Shown one piece after another: positions 1 through 9,906 of a stretch of DNA of 64,000 nt. The stretch is from positions 186,001-250,000 of the forward strand of contig NZ_BDCM01000004.1 of NCBI RefSeq assembly GCF_001613505.1, read 5' to 3'. Below the pieces are notes generated by a model, which saw only the letters and a program-made list of their open reading frames with translations, did no database searches and was not told where the DNA came from. Both the position numbers and the translations under genes were made by a program. The stretch is from Nocardia mikamii NBRC 108933. GTDB lineage: Bacteria > Actinomycetota > Actinomycetes > Mycobacteriales > Mycobacteriaceae. The first letter of the stretch is position 1; the number at the start of each line of letters is the position of its first letter.

Positions 1-710
1 TTCACGCAGCCGGCCAGGGCCCCGGGGCCCGAGAGCGCGCCGGTGACGTCGTTGCGGCCCATGGCGCTCAGCACGGCCGCGGAGGACAGCTCGTCGTCGA
101 GGGCGACGGTGGCGCTGTGCTGGGCCGGCAGAGCTTTCGGGCTCACCGTGCGATCGGTCACCGCGTCCACGGCGACCAGAATTCCGGCGATGACGGCCAC
201 CGCCGCCGCGGCCGCGGTGAACCACCGCAATCGCTTCGCACGGTGACCGTCCAGCGAAATCGGCTCGCCCGGGCCCGCCGCGCCGGGAACATCGGCGTCC
301 TGCTCGAGCGATTCCTCGGGCAGCGATTCCTCGGGCAGCTCCTCCGGCGATACCGCGTCCAGAGCCGGCATCGGACGGGTCGAGGGTGGCTCGCCGCCCG
401 ATCCGTCGCCGTAGAGATGGTGGACGGTGGCGACCGGCTGCGGCTGCTCGCCGCGCGACAACTCGTCCAGCAGCGCGTCCAGCCGGGCCGCTACCTGGGT
501 GGGGATCGGATGCAGAATGTGGTCGTCCAGGCTCAGCGCGCGTAACTCGGCGCTCACGCCGTCGAGCGAGTGCAGGAAACGGACGGCGTCGGGGTCCCGG
601 CGAACTTGCGGCCACAGCAGCTCGGCCTGTTCGGGAGGGACGTTGTCGGCGTGCAGATCGGCCAGCAGATCGGTGGAGAACGGAGGGCGCGGCACCGGAC
701 GGGCTGCCAT
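1..710 (-). CDS. Anti-sigma-M factor-like membrane protein (3' end outside window)
   Basis: The gene runs off the left edge, so its C-terminus is missing. The ATG at 710 follows an AGGAGG box seven to eight bases upstream. About 236 residues are visible. An acidic, Leu/Asp-rich cytosolic part with low-complexity Pro-Glu-Glu-Leu/Ser repeats is followed by one membrane segment near residues 155-178 (alternating Ala/Val/Ile after a Lys-Arg-Leu-Arg anchor) and then an outer domain that is cut near a cysteine. Position directly downstream of sigM and this single-pass layout match the M. tuberculosis Rv3912 product, which restrains SigM at the membrane. Function is inferred from synteny and architecture; there is no catalytic motif to confirm it. 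Confidence 0.8.
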   Translation of the reverse strand, partial: MAARPVPRPPFSTDLLADLHADNVPPEQAELLWPQVRRDPDAVRFLHSLDGVSAELRALSLDDHILHPIPTQVAARLDALLDELSRGEQPQPVATVHHLYGDGSGGEPPSTRPMPALDAVSPEELPEESLPEESLEQDADVPGAAGPGEPISLDGHRAKRLRWFTAAAAAVAVIAGILVAVDAVTDRTVSPKALPAQHSATVALDDELSSAAVLSAMGRNDVTGALSGPGALAGCV

Positions 711-891
711 CACACCTCCTGTGTCCGCTTCGTCGCCCCACACCCCGGAACGGCGTCGCCGCGCGGCGAATTCGCCCTTGTCGTCCATCGCCTCTCCGGG
801 TCCGGCCTCATGATGTAGCGCCTGTCATCGCAGCGATGCGGCGGCAGGCACAACGAATAATTGTCCGTCTATTAGTAATGACGCTTCTCGG

Positions 892-1518
892 CTACGTCCG
901 GTTCCCCGGATTTCGCAGGAATTCCAATTCCTGTTCCAGCCGTTTACGGCCACGGGCGCAGCGACTTTTGATCGTCCCCTCGGCGACGCCCAGCAACTGC
1001 GCCGCTTCCGCTACGGTATACCCTTCCATGTCGATCGCAACCAGCGCTGCTCGCTGATCGGGCGGCAGTGTGAACAGCGCCGCGGCGACCACCATTCTCA
1101 CCTCGCGCTGCGCGATGTCGTCGCGTTCCACCGCCGGTTCGGCCACCGCCTCGTCCGACAGTGATGTCGCGGGGCGAGACTTGTTGCGCCGCATACGATC
1201 CAGGCACGCGTTGACCACGATGCGATGCAGCCAGCTGCGCACCTCCGCATCCCCGCGGAAGGTGGCGGCATTGCGATGCGCGGACAGCAGCGCGTCCTGC
1301 AGCGAATCGGCGGCATCCTCCGGAGTGCGGCAGGTGCGCAGCGCCAATTGCCAGAGCCGGTGGTAATGGCGGCGGAACAGAATGCCGAAAGCATCGCGGT
1401 CGCCCGCGACATGGGCGGAAAGTAATTCGAAATCGGTGGTTTCGTCCGGATCGATCGAGCGACGACGGACAGCAGACGACTCCGGTGTCCCCCCACTGGC
1501 GATCGCTTCGAACGACAC
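892..1518 (-). CDS. sigM: ECF RNA polymerase sigma factor SigM
   Basis: A 208-residue group 4 sigma factor. Region 2 is clear (a DAFGILFRRHYHRLW-like stretch, then an EDAADSLQDAL motif and the RSWLHRIVVNACLDR helix that contacts the -10 element). Region 4 carries the HTH 'YTVAEAAQLLGVAEGTIKSR'. The ORF stays open to 1542, but I choose the GTG at 1518 because an AAGGGG box lies five bases upstream, while the 1542 GTG has none. It lies downstream of murJ and 181 bases upstream of the anti-sigma-like gene, the same order as Rv3910-Rv3911-Rv3912. In mycobacteria SigM controls late-growth envelope and secretion genes; its targets here are unknown. Confidence 0.92.
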   Translation of the reverse strand: MSFEAIASGGTPESSAVRRRSIDPDETTDFELLSAHVAGDRDAFGILFRRHYHRLWQLALRTCRTPEDAADSLQDALLSAHRNAATFRGDAEVRSWLHRIVVNACLDRMRRNKSRPATSLSDEAVAEPAVERDDIAQREVRMVVAAALFTLPPDQRAALVAIDMEGYTVAEAAQLLGVAEGTIKSRCARGRKRLEQELEFLRNPGNRT

Positions 1519-1727
1519 ACAAACCCCTTGGACAGCGCTCACGGCGGCACGAAGTCCTACACCGGACAGGCCGCTAATTCCGCATCATCCAGGACCGAGA
1601 CACCAGATCCCAGGAAGCTCCCCTGCTGAGAGCGCGCTGTGAATCATAACGTTTATTACGAATCGGTAGCAACCAGAGCGAGGCGTTGTCACGGGGCCGG
1701 GACGGTCGCCGGCCGCGACGGCACGAA

Positions 1728-4700
1728 TCAGGAAGCGGCCTCGAAACGAATGTCGCCGAGCGACGTCTGGAACTGGCCGCCGTTGTTGGCCAGCTGGGTG
1801 ATCCAGATCAGGACGTAGCGAGCGGGCTGATCGGACTGCACGGGGATCGTGGTGGCGCCGTCGGCCAGGGTGGCCTGGCCGACGAGCTGGGTCTGATCCA
1901 GGGTGGGCACCGCGGTGGGCGAGGTCCGCACCTCGACCACCGTGCCCGGTGACGCGGAATCGATGACGACCTTGTTCACCTTGCTGGGGCCGGGCAGCGT
2001 CGCGAGCACCCCGATCCCCTTCTTCAGAGCCGGGAACTGCTGGAAGTACTGATCGGTGTGCCAGGTGGTGGTCGGATTTCCGTCGAGCAGCGCCGATACG
2101 TTGCCGGGACTGTCCGGGGTGCCCTCCGGCGAGTACACCGAGACACCCGTGGCCTGCAGCGGAAGTCCGGCGGCCGTGGTCGGCGCGGGTCCCGCGGATT
2201 GCGCGGCCGGCGTCGTCGGTGCGACGCTGGCCGTGGTCAGGCCCAGTTTGCGCTGTTCGTTGAGCGGTTCGTCGGCCGAGCCCGGCGCGAAGATGCTCAA
2301 CAGCCACCAGATGATCACGCCGACCACCAGCGCCGCGAGCACACCCAGGCCGACCAGGATCCACAACATTCGCTGCGACCGCTCCCGCTCGGCGGCGAGC
2401 AGTTCCGGATCGGCGAGGGTTTCGTCCGGATTCGCCACCGCCCGCTGGCCCAGGCGCAGGACCGGGATGAAGTCGGTCTTCTGGTCGACGACCGAGGCCT
2501 GCTCGAGCACGTGCTGTACGGTCGCCGCCGTCCGCACGCCCTTGTCGGCCTCGAGCGAGCGGACCGCCACCGCGGAGATCTCGAACGGCACCTCGGGACG
2601 AATCTGACGCGGCTCCACCGGAGAGCCGTCGCTGCCGAAATCGGCCGGCTTCAGCCCGCCGACGGTCGCCGCGGAACCGGTGACGCCGCCGGTGCGGATC
2701 GGCCAGCGGGCGGTGATCAGCGCGTACAGCATCGCGCCGAGGCCACGCACATCCGATTGCGCGTCGGAGTCGGCCAGGGTGCCCGGGAAGGCCAGCACCG
2801 CATCGCCGGATGCGCTGATACGCACCCGGTCGGGATGATCGATCGACAGCGAACCGCCGCCGCGATGGGCCAATTCGGCCGCCGCGGCAAGGGCCCGGAT
2901 GGCCCGGGCAGCGCCGATCGGCGAGGGCCTGGTCTCGGCCATCTCGCGCAGCGAGCGGCCGGGAGTCCACTCCGCGACCACGATGCCGCCGGAACTGCCG
3001 CGCACCACATCGAGCACGCGGGCCAGGCCGGACGAGTTGATCCGGCCCAGGCGCAGCGTGCGCGAGAGGATGGCCTGCGGCCCGTCGTGGCCGGGATTGT
3101 CGGCGGCCTTCTGATCGGCATCGACGAAGGTGAGCGCGACCTCGCGGTCGAGTTTCACATCCAAGGCCTGCCAGAATCGCAGTCCGCGCGCGCCGCCGTG
3201 GTCGGCGAGCAGCCGATAGCGGCCACCCGCCACGGAGGCGCCCGGAATCAGTTTGGGACCGCGCGGCACCCTCCGGGACGGCGGTTCCACCCGCATCGGG
3301 GGCATCTCCGGCGAACCGACCGGCAGCATGCCGGTGTCGTAGGCCGGATCCCGCGGCGGCACCGCGCCGGGCGGTACCGCGTCCGCGGCGGTGCCGATCA
3401 CCGCATCCGCGGCGTTCGGCGCGTCGGGGACGTCCCCGTCCACACCGGTTGCGGCATCGGGCGCCGCAGCGGCGTTCGCCGCTTCCGTATGGTCGGATGC
3501 GGATTCCGGAGTGCGGTCGGCCGGCGGAACACTCCCGGGCGGGACGTCGTCGGTGCGCACTGCGCCTGCCGTGCCGGCAGCCTCGGCGGAAGGCTGACCC
3601 TCCGCCGCGTCGTCGCTCACCCTCGCTCCTCCTTCGCCCTGATATGTCGAAGTCCGTTGTGCCGGTGTAGCACCGGCATTTGCGTTTCTCTGCCGAACAG
3701 GGTACGGGAACTCGTCCTGGCCGGTGCGGTCAACCGCACCAGGACGGATTACCGGCAACACCATGGTCTGGGCGTCGGTATACGGGTCGTAGCGGTAGTA
3801 ATACGGAGCGGCGAGATCCGGACGCGGCAGCACCATCGTGTCGTGCATATCGACCGCGGTGTCGTCCAAGCCGAGGTCCGGCGCCGGCGGCGTGAAGCCG
3901 AGGCGGCGCGATACCGCGACCGTGAGCGCGACGATCTCCGGAACCCCCGCCAGGCGCATCAGGCCGAAGGCGACGCCGAACATGACGATCGCGTCCAGGC
4001 CGACCCGCAGTACCGAGGCGAGGCCGCCGTCGAGCCGGGACAGGCCCAGCACCTGATCGACGATCAGTGTCACCGCCGCGCCGGCCACCGAGGCCAGCAC
4101 CACGCGGGTGACGGTCCGGCCGACATTGGCCATCCGCAGATCGCCGAGACTGCGATGCAGCAGCCAGCCGCCGATCACCGCGCCGGTCACGAAGCCCAGA
4201 CCGTTGGCCACACCCAAGGCGATGACGACGTGGTCGTCACTGAAGAACACCGGCGTGAGCAGCGACAACACGATCTTGACGCCGGTGATGCCGAGGATGA
4301 TCCAGGTCGGTGTCCAGGCCTGTTCCCGCGCGTAGAACACCCGCAGGTGAATCAGCACCAGCGCGTAGGGAATCAGCGTGAACGCCGACCAGGAGACCGC
4401 CTCGCCCAGGCGGCCCGCATCCGAACTACCGAAATGGCCGTATCCGTACAGCGCCTGGCCGATCTGCGGACCCGCGATGGTGAGGAAGGTGACCACCGGG
4501 ACCAGCGAAATCATGGTCAGCCGGGTGGCGACGCCGAGGTCGTCGACCACCGCCGGATTGTCGTCGGCGGCGGCGTTGCGGCTCAGGCGCGGCATGATCG
4601 CGGTCAGTAGCGTCACACCGAGCACGCCGTACGGCAGCTGCAGCAGCAGCCAGGCGTTCTGATAGATGGTCGGGCCGGCGACGTCGGCATGCGAGGAGAC

Positions 4701-6467
4701 CCGGGTGGCGATGGTCCAGCCGATCTGGCTGATGAACACGTACAGGATGATCGCCGCGCCCATCCCGGCGAACTGCTTGAGGCGGGCGTCCACCCCCCAC
4801 AGCGGGCGCAGATCGATCCCCAGCCGCCGGATGGCCGGCAGCAAGCTCACCATCTGCACGATGACACCGACGGTCACACCGACGCCGAGGACCAGCAGCT
4901 TCGGATCGCTCATCCGGACCGGATCGAGGCTGATCTCTCCCGGCGTGACCGCATACAGGGTCAGAATCGCCAGCACGACCACGTTGTTCAGCACCGGCGC
5001 CCAGGCACCCGGTTTGAACACCTGATGGGTGTTCAAGATCGCCATGAGCAGGCCCGACATCCCGTAGAAGAGGATGGCCGGCAGCAACAGGAAGGCGAGC
5101 GCCGTGGTCAGCGCGGTATTCACCTTGCCGTCGTTGGACAGGAAGATGTGAGTGGTCATCACCGGTGCCGCGGCGACGGCCAGGACGGTGCCGATGGCCA
5201 GCACCGTGAACGCCGCGGTGACCAAGCGGCGGACGAAGGCGGCGCCGCGGTCGGCATCCTCCTTCTCCGCGCGGACCAGGGTCGGCACCACGATGGCGGT
5301 GAGCACCGCGCCGAGCAGCAGCTCGGAAATCATGGTCGGGATCGTGCTGGAGACCGTGAACGCACTGGCGATGGCCGGGCCGAGCACGGTGACGAGCAAC
5401 AGCTGCTTGACGAAGCCGGTGATGCGGCTGACCAACGTGGCGACCGCGATGGATCCGGAATCGCGGACCAACCGCGAAGTCGACGAGTCTTCCGGCTCCT
5501 GCTCGATGACGGCCTGCTGGGCGGTGCGCGGACCCGCCGAATCGCTGCGCGCGCGGGTCGGCCGTGCCGAATCCGGGCGTGCCGGAGCCGGACGTTCCCC
5601 TGCCGGCCGGCGACTCGGCTCCGCCTCGGAGGGCGGGATGTGGCGCGGCATCGCCCGCTCCGCGCGGGGTGCGCGAGGAACCTGGTCGACCGGACCGCTC
5701 GGCGGACCCGGCGGATAGGACCGCCGCGGATCCGGGCGTTGCGCATCCCGGCGCGGAATCTCCCGGTTCTGGGACTCCCGGTTCTGGGACTCGCGGTACT
5801 GAGGGTCGCGGTACCGAGATTCCTGATTCGGGGGTTCGGCCGGCGGGCGCGGGCCGCGCTGCGGCGGGCGGGGCCGTCCCGGCGGTGAGCCGTCCTGCGG
5901 CGGGCGGGCACCCCGATGATCCGTCGGGGGGACTTGACGGAACGGCTCGCTCGGCGGTGCGTTCGGCGGCAGTGGCTGCCGCGGTGCGTTCGGCGGCGTC
6001 TGACGCAGGGGCGCGCTCGGCGGGCTCTGCCGGCGCGGCGGATTCTGCGGTCCCGGATACCGGTCGGGTGAATTCGGCGGTCCCGGCCGGGGCGATGCCC
6101 CCGGCGGAACCTGGCGCGGGGCGGCACCCGGGGTCTGACGCAAGGGTGCGCTGGGCGGCGTCTGCCGGCGCGGCGGCGGAGTGGGTCGTGCTCCGTTCGG
6201 GCCGGGCGTCCGGCCCGCGGGGGGCACCTGCGGAATCGGGCCACTCAGCGGCCGCCGCGGCTCGGCCGGATCGGGCCGGGCGTCGTTCGGCGGTAAGCGG
6301 TGCGGCGGCGTCGCGTTGGGCACGACACCGTTGGCGCCCGAGGGCGGCATCGAGGGATCGGGACTCAGCCGACGCGGTCCACGCTCCCACGGCGCGGCGG
6401 GCGCGCGTCGCGGAAAGTGCTCGTCGTCGGCCTGATCGGGCACGACGGGGCCGTCGTACTCGGTCAC
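1728..6467 (-). CDS. murJ: MurJ/MviN lipid II flippase fused to pseudokinase and extracellular domain
   Basis: A 1579-residue protein that flips lipid II for peptidoglycan synthesis. Residues 1-335 are Pro/Arg-rich and disordered. About 340-855 form the polytopic MurJ core (MOP fold, many membrane helices). About 1065-1325 resemble a Ser/Thr kinase fold without the usual catalytic motifs (a pseudokinase, as in M. tuberculosis Rv3910, where it recruits FhaA). A single membrane helix at about 1366-1392 leads to an extracellular beta-sandwich-like domain. The GTG at 6467 is chosen because a GGAGG box lies seven bases upstream and because it overlaps the stop of the preceding small ORF (GTGA). 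From memory the M. tuberculosis protein is near 1180 residues, so the disordered N-terminus accounts for the extra length. Confidence 0.95.
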   Translation of the reverse strand: MTEYDGPVVPDQADDEHFPRRAPAAPWERGPRRLSPDPSMPPSGANGVVPNATPPHRLPPNDARPDPAEPRRPLSGPIPQVPPAGRTPGPNGARPTPPPRRQTPPSAPLRQTPGAAPRQVPPGASPRPGPPNSPDRYPGPQNPPRRQSPPSAPLRQTPPNAPRQPLPPNAPPSEPFRQVPPTDHRGARPPQDGSPPGRPRPPQRGPRPPAEPPNQESRYRDPQYRESQNRESQNREIPRRDAQRPDPRRSYPPGPPSGPVDQVPRAPRAERAMPRHIPPSEAEPSRRPAGERPAPARPDSARPTRARSDSAGPRTAQQAVIEQEPEDSSTSRLVRDSGSIAVATLVSRITGFVKQLLLVTVLGPAIASAFTVSSTIPTMISELLLGAVLTAIVVPTLVRAEKEDADRGAAFVRRLVTAAFTVLAIGTVLAVAAAPVMTTHIFLSNDGKVNTALTTALAFLLLPAILFYGMSGLLMAILNTHQVFKPGAWAPVLNNVVVLAILTLYAVTPGEISLDPVRMSDPKLLVLGVGVTVGVIVQMVSLLPAIRRLGIDLRPLWGVDARLKQFAGMGAAIILYVFISQIGWTIATRVSSHADVAGPTIYQNAWLLLQLPYGVLGVTLLTAIMPRLSRNAAADDNPAVVDDLGVATRLTMISLVPVVTFLTIAGPQIGQALYGYGHFGSSDAGRLGEAVSWSAFTLIPYALVLIHLRVFYAREQAWTPTWIILGITGVKIVLSLLTPVFFSDDHVVIALGVANGLGFVTGAVIGGWLLHRSLGDLRMANVGRTVTRVVLASVAGAAVTLIVDQVLGLSRLDGGLASVLRVGLDAIVMFGVAFGLMRLAGVPEIVALTVAVSRRLGFTPPAPDLGLDDTAVDMHDTMVLPRPDLAAPYYYRYDPYTDAQTMVLPVIRPGAVDRTGQDEFPYPVRQRNANAGATPAQRTSTYQGEGGARVSDDAAEGQPSAEAAGTAGAVRTDDVPPGSVPPADRTPESASDHTEAANAAAAPDAATGVDGDVPDAPNAADAVIGTAADAVPPGAVPPRDPAYDTGMLPVGSPEMPPMRVEPPSRRVPRGPKLIPGASVAGGRYRLLADHGGARGLRFWQALDVKLDREVALTFVDADQKAADNPGHDGPQAILSRTLRLGRINSSGLARVLDVVRGSSGGIVVAEWTPGRSLREMAETRPSPIGAARAIRALAAAAELAHRGGGSLSIDHPDRVRISASGDAVLAFPGTLADSDAQSDVRGLGAMLYALITARWPIRTGGVTGSAATVGGLKPADFGSDGSPVEPRQIRPEVPFEISAVAVRSLEADKGVRTAATVQHVLEQASVVDQKTDFIPVLRLGQRAVANPDETLADPELLAAERERSQRMLWILVGLGVLAALVVGVIIWWLLSIFAPGSADEPLNEQRKLGLTTASVAPTTPAAQSAGPAPTTAAGLPLQATGVSVYSPEGTPDSPGNVSALLDGNPTTTWHTDQYFQQFPALKKGIGVLATLPGPSKVNKVVIDSASPGTVVEVRTSPTAVPTLDQTQLVGQATLADGATTIPVQSDQPARYVLIWITQLANNGGQFQTSLGDIRFEAAS
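5761..5820. repeat. 15-bp tandem repeat (4 units) inside murJ
   Basis: Two perfect copies of a 15-base unit (TCCCGGTTCTGGGAC on the plus strand) at 5761-5775 and 5776-5790 are followed by two diverged copies up to 5820. On the coding strand they give Arg-Glu-Ser-Gln-Asn-type pentapeptides in the disordered N-terminus, so length changes would stay in frame. Confidence 0.85.
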
Positions 6468-6619
6468 CGGACCTCCGGTCTGCTCGGCATTCGGGCCGGC
6501 CCGTGAATCACCCGGTCGGCACAGTAAGCCGCTGCGCGATTGTCGCTCACTGTGCCCGGTGACCTGCGGGACACCCGCACCCGGTCGGCACAGTAAGCCG
6601 CTGCGCGATTGTCGCTCAC
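6464..6619 (-). CDS. Repeat-encoded 51-codon small ORF coupled to both neighbours
   Basis: A GTG at 6619 overlaps the stop of the upstream DUF6049 gene (GTGA) and has a GAGGAGG box about five bases before it. The ORF ends at 6464, where its TGA overlaps the GTG of murJ (again GTGA). It encodes two near-identical copies of a short Ala/Arg-rich peptide beginning [14 protein letters not shown], then a unique tail. It has no membrane segment and no known domain. It may be a mere translational relay that keeps the operon coupled across an inserted repeat. That ribosomes cross it is implied by the overlaps; that the peptide has a function is not shown. Confidence 0.55.
   Translation of the reverse strand: MSDNRAAAYCADRVRVSRRSPGTVSDNRAAAYCADRVIHGPARMPSRPEVR
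6509..6556. repeat. Dispersed coding repeat, copy 1a
   Basis: This 48-base unit is repeated almost perfectly at 6578-6625, after a 21-base spacer that itself holds the rest of the element (GCGGG-TGT-CCCGC hairpin on the minus strand). Each unit begins and ends with the inverted repeat GGCACAGT / ACTGTGCC. The minus-strand 3' half matches the copies at 32.06 kb and 46.3 kb. Confidence 0.85.
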
Positions 6620-6625
6620 TGTGCC
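6578..6625. repeat. Dispersed coding repeat, copy 1b
   Basis: Second copy of the 48-base unit. It overlaps the last codons and stop of the DUF6049 gene and supplies the GTG of the small ORF. It can fold into the GGCACAGT/ACTGTGCC stem. Confidence 0.85.
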
Positions 6626-9177
6626 TCCTCTTCCTGCAGTACTCGTTTGCGGGCGCGCAGGTATCGGTTGACCCTGCGTCGTTTTCCCGGATCCAAACCC
6701 TTGTCGGCCGGATCGGGCTGTCCCCGGAAGCGGCGCCACAAGCGGCGACCGGCGAGCAGGAACAGCAGTGCACCGGCACATGCGGTAATTATCGCCAACG
6801 CTTGACCGTAAGCGTTCGAACGTACCGAAACCGAGGTGGCATTGCCGAGAGGCACTCCGGCCGGTGTGGTAAGGGATATCGGAATCACCAGGTTACGGCT
6901 GTCGCTCACCTTGGTCGGAATCTGGAACGACCGAGTACCCTCCGCCGGAAGCTGCTGCTCGCCGATATCGGTGATATTCGTCTCGGCGGGTGCCCCGATC
7001 TCGAACCGGATCCGGATCGCCACCGGTAGATCGTTGCGCGCGACCAGCAGCAGCGGGCTCTGCTCCGAGGCCAGCGTGTACACCCCGCCCGGCGGCAGCA
7101 CGCTCACCGAGGAGAACAGCCCGTCCATGGTCCGGGTGGTCTGTTCGAGACGTCGTTGCGCGACGGTGTCGGCCTGGGAATCGGTGCCGGTGCGGTCGGA
7201 GAGCGTCAGCACCCGGATGAGATCGTCGCGCAACGGTGTGAGGAACGTCCGAGGTGTCGGCTCCTGCTGAGGGATCTCCACCAGGGCGCTCATCAGATCG
7301 TCGATCCGATGTTCCTGCTGCCCGACCGGCGCGACGAACTGATCCGGCACCGCCTGTGCCGCCGCGTCACCGGAGTAGTCCAGGTCGTACGGGCGCGGAT
7401 CGACCGGCTGGGCGAGCAGGTCCGCGAAGGAACGCGGTGTCGCCAGACCGCTGCGGAACATCAGCTCCAAGTGCGAGAGCAACGCCCCGGCCTCGTCGCG
7501 GTCGGCGCCCCACTGTTGCGGCGGCATCAGGAGGGTGGCGCGGGGGCGGGTCCCGGTCGTATTCAGCACCGGCCAGCTCAGCGCTCCCAACGCGTCCTGC
7601 AGTCGAGCGGTGCGGGAGTCGTTGGTGACCGCGTACCGGACCCGGTCGGGAGTGAACGCCGGAGTCGGCGGATTCGACCCGACCGCGGCCAGTGCGGTCG
7701 CCGACCACATGTCGAAGGTCGCGACCTTCAACCCGGAATCGGGCGCCGGCGGCGCGGCGTCCGGTTTGACCGGTGCGGCGGCCGGCAAGCGCACCATCTC
7801 CGGTACCACCGGCGCCATGTCCGCGGCGACGGAGGCGGTACTGCGCACCGTTGCCTCGCCGCGCCCGGAACCCGTTGCGGTGCTGAGGGAACCGCCCTCC
7901 GCCACCGCGTTGCCGGAAAGGACGGCGGTGGTGAAACCGCGCTCGGTCAGCATGGTCGCGGCATCGGTTCCGATGGCTCCGGAAGCGGGCAGACTCACCC
8001 CGCGCACGGATTTGACCGACAGCAGCGAATCGACGATATCGGCGGGAGCGGTGAGCGCGCGGGCGACCAGGTCGGCATCGTGAACACCGGCCAGCGCGGT
8101 CGGGTCGACCTGCGCGAACGGCAGCGCCACCGTGCACATCGTCGGCGCCAGCGCACGCAGCCGGTCGAGCCACGCGCGCGCGGCCTGCGGACCGGTGCCG
8201 TCGCGCGTGGGCCCGTCCGGATCGGACGGGGAGGCCAGTACCCGATACCCCTCGGTCATCTTCGACACGGTGAGCAGCAGGTCCGGGTCCACGGCCAGGC
8301 ACAGCGATCCGGCCAGCCCGGGACCCGCGCGGCCGGAATCGTGCGAGGGGTCGGGTCGCAGCGCCGACTCCAGGGCCGAGACCAGTTGATCCAAGCGGCC
8401 ACCCGCGGCCAGTTCCCCGGCCAGTTCGTCGTCGGTGAGCAGCGCCTTGCCGTCGACGGAACCGGGAATGCCGGCGACCATGCGCGGCCGGTCGGCCAGC
8501 GGCCACAACATGGTGGTCGCCACCGGCGGCTGCGGTGCGGCCGGAACGGGTTGTGACCCCTCCGCCGCGGCATCGGCGCCGTTCGGCAGGGCGGGCAGGC
8601 CGAGCACCGGCAGCAGGAACCGCGCATCGTCGAGGTGCGCCTGAGTGCCGTAGGCCGGTTCACCGTTCACATTCAGCAGCAGCGGATACACGCCCGGCTC
8701 GGTGATGCCGAGCGAGTCCGTGACCGGCGGATTGGCGGCCGCGTTGGACATGCCCTCGCGCACCCCGATCCGCAGGGTGAACTGTTTGCGCTGCCCGGGC
8801 CCCAATTGGTCGGTGATGTCCTGGAACTGCGCGCTGACCGGGAAGTTCGATTGATCCTGGCGCAGCGTGGACCGCAGTTCGCCGGGTTCGGCGATGGCCG
8901 CCCCGCGCTGCACTCGCACACTGACGTCGTCCACCGCGCGGTCGCCGATATTGGTCACCGTGCCGGTCAGCGCGAGGACGGAATCGCTGGTGGTGGTGAT
9001 GGTGCTCGGCGACACCGAATCGAGCGTGAGTTTGAGGAATTTCGGCGCGGCGGTCGAACCTCCCGACCCGGACGGCTGCGCATGGCTCGACCCGGCCGAC
9101 GGCACGCTCAATACGGCGAGCGCCAGCGAGACGAGCAGTAGCACCCAGCGGTGCCCACTGCGACTCGCACGCGTCAT
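6616..9177 (-). CDS. Secreted/membrane-anchored DUF6049 family protein
   Basis: An 853-residue envelope protein, the positional equivalent of M. tuberculosis Rv3909. A signal peptide (basic start, Leu/Val core, Ala-Gln cleavage region near residue 33) is followed by a long extracytoplasmic part. A membrane helix near residues 795-815 (alternating Ala/Leu with 'ALLFLLAG') and a very basic tail of about 35 residues close the protein. The ATG at 9177 overlaps the NUDIX stop (ATGA), so the two are translationally coupled, and the gene precedes murJ in the same transcript. Its biochemical role is unknown; genomic linkage to murJ suggests a cell-wall function. Confidence 0.88.
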   Translation of the reverse strand: MTRASRSGHRWVLLLVSLALAVLSVPSAGSSHAQPSGSGGSTAAPKFLKLTLDSVSPSTITTTSDSVLALTGTVTNIGDRAVDDVSVRVQRGAAIAEPGELRSTLRQDQSNFPVSAQFQDITDQLGPGQRKQFTLRIGVREGMSNAAANPPVTDSLGITEPGVYPLLLNVNGEPAYGTQAHLDDARFLLPVLGLPALPNGADAAAEGSQPVPAAPQPPVATTMLWPLADRPRMVAGIPGSVDGKALLTDDELAGELAAGGRLDQLVSALESALRPDPSHDSGRAGPGLAGSLCLAVDPDLLLTVSKMTEGYRVLASPSDPDGPTRDGTGPQAARAWLDRLRALAPTMCTVALPFAQVDPTALAGVHDADLVARALTAPADIVDSLLSVKSVRGVSLPASGAIGTDAATMLTERGFTTAVLSGNAVAEGGSLSTATGSGRGEATVRSTASVAADMAPVVPEMVRLPAAAPVKPDAAPPAPDSGLKVATFDMWSATALAAVGSNPPTPAFTPDRVRYAVTNDSRTARLQDALGALSWPVLNTTGTRPRATLLMPPQQWGADRDEAGALLSHLELMFRSGLATPRSFADLLAQPVDPRPYDLDYSGDAAAQAVPDQFVAPVGQQEHRIDDLMSALVEIPQQEPTPRTFLTPLRDDLIRVLTLSDRTGTDSQADTVAQRRLEQTTRTMDGLFSSVSVLPPGGVYTLASEQSPLLLVARNDLPVAIRIRFEIGAPAETNITDIGEQQLPAEGTRSFQIPTKVSDSRNLVIPISLTTPAGVPLGNATSVSVRSNAYGQALAIITACAGALLFLLAGRRLWRRFRGQPDPADKGLDPGKRRRVNRYLRARKRVLQEEEAQ

Positions 9178-9710
9178 TGTCTGCCGCTCTCCATCCGATC
9201 TATCAGCCGATTCGCGACCTCGGCCAGACGCCGTTCGTCGGCGTAGGCGAGCCGGGAATCGAGTTCGCTCAACGGCACCCAGGCCACCTTGGTGACCTCG
9301 ACGTCGGCATCGGAGAGCTCACCCCCCAACGACCGCATCAAGTAATGGTGCACGGTCTTGTGTACCCGACGGCCTTCGGTGACGAACCAGTAGTCGATGC
9401 TTCCCAGTTCCGCGACCACCCGGCCGTTGATGCCGGTCTCCTCGGCAACCTCCCGGACGGCGGTCTGCTCGGCCGTCTCCCCCTCTTCGATATGGCCCTT
9501 CGGCAGCGACCACAGCAACCGGCCGCGGCGGTCGGTGCGGCCGATGAGCGCGGCGCAGCGCTGTTCGGCGGGCCCGTCGAGGCCGTCGACGACCAGTCCG
9601 CCCGCGGAGGTTTCCCGGACGGTGCGCATGCGAGGTTTCGCCGCATTACCGGCCGAACCGCGGCGCCGGGGCTGGCGGCGTCGACTGTTCGCGCGATCGG
9701 CCGGAGACAC
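9174..9710 (-). CDS. NUDIX hydrolase (MutT4-like)
   Basis: A 178-residue hydrolase of nucleoside-diphosphate-linked substrates. The NUDIX box is complete: G72, E78, then R86-E-V-A-E-E-T-G93, which supplies the metal-binding glutamates. The first 27 residues are very basic and low in complexity, so the true start could be the Met near residue 28. It occupies the place of M. tuberculosis mutT4 (Rv3908), between pcnA (divergent) and the DUF6049 gene. The substrate cannot be read from the sequence. Confidence 0.9.
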   Translation of the reverse strand: MSPADRANSRRRQPRRRGSAGNAAKPRMRTVRETSAGGLVVDGLDGPAEQRCAALIGRTDRRGRLLWSLPKGHIEEGETAEQTAVREVAEETGINGRVVAELGSIDYWFVTEGRRVHKTVHHYLMRSLGGELSDADVEVTKVAWVPLSELDSRLAYADERRLAEVANRLIDRMESGRQ

Positions 9711-9906
9711 CGGGTCAGTCTAGCCGCGCCGGATCGATGCACTGAACGTGTTCGATGCCGAGTGTCATGCCGCACCGCGGTGGTGGCGTCCGTCCGGTCC
9801 GGGCGGGTACCGGCGGGTGCGCACCAACTAAGCTGCGTTCGGCGTGGTTTCGCCGAAGTCCGTTGACGCAGAAGTGGAGGACGGCACACAAGTGAAAGGA
9901 AGGGCC

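Noticed and set aside
1543..1727. SigM-dependent autoregulatory promoter upstream of sigM
   Set aside because: I looked for a GGAAC-type -35 with a CGT-type -10 and found no convincing pair at the right spacing.
2058..4610. 850-residue plus-strand open frame
   Set aside because: Antisense to murJ, rich in Arg/His/Asp/Gln with no membrane or domain pattern; a typical GC-rich shadow.
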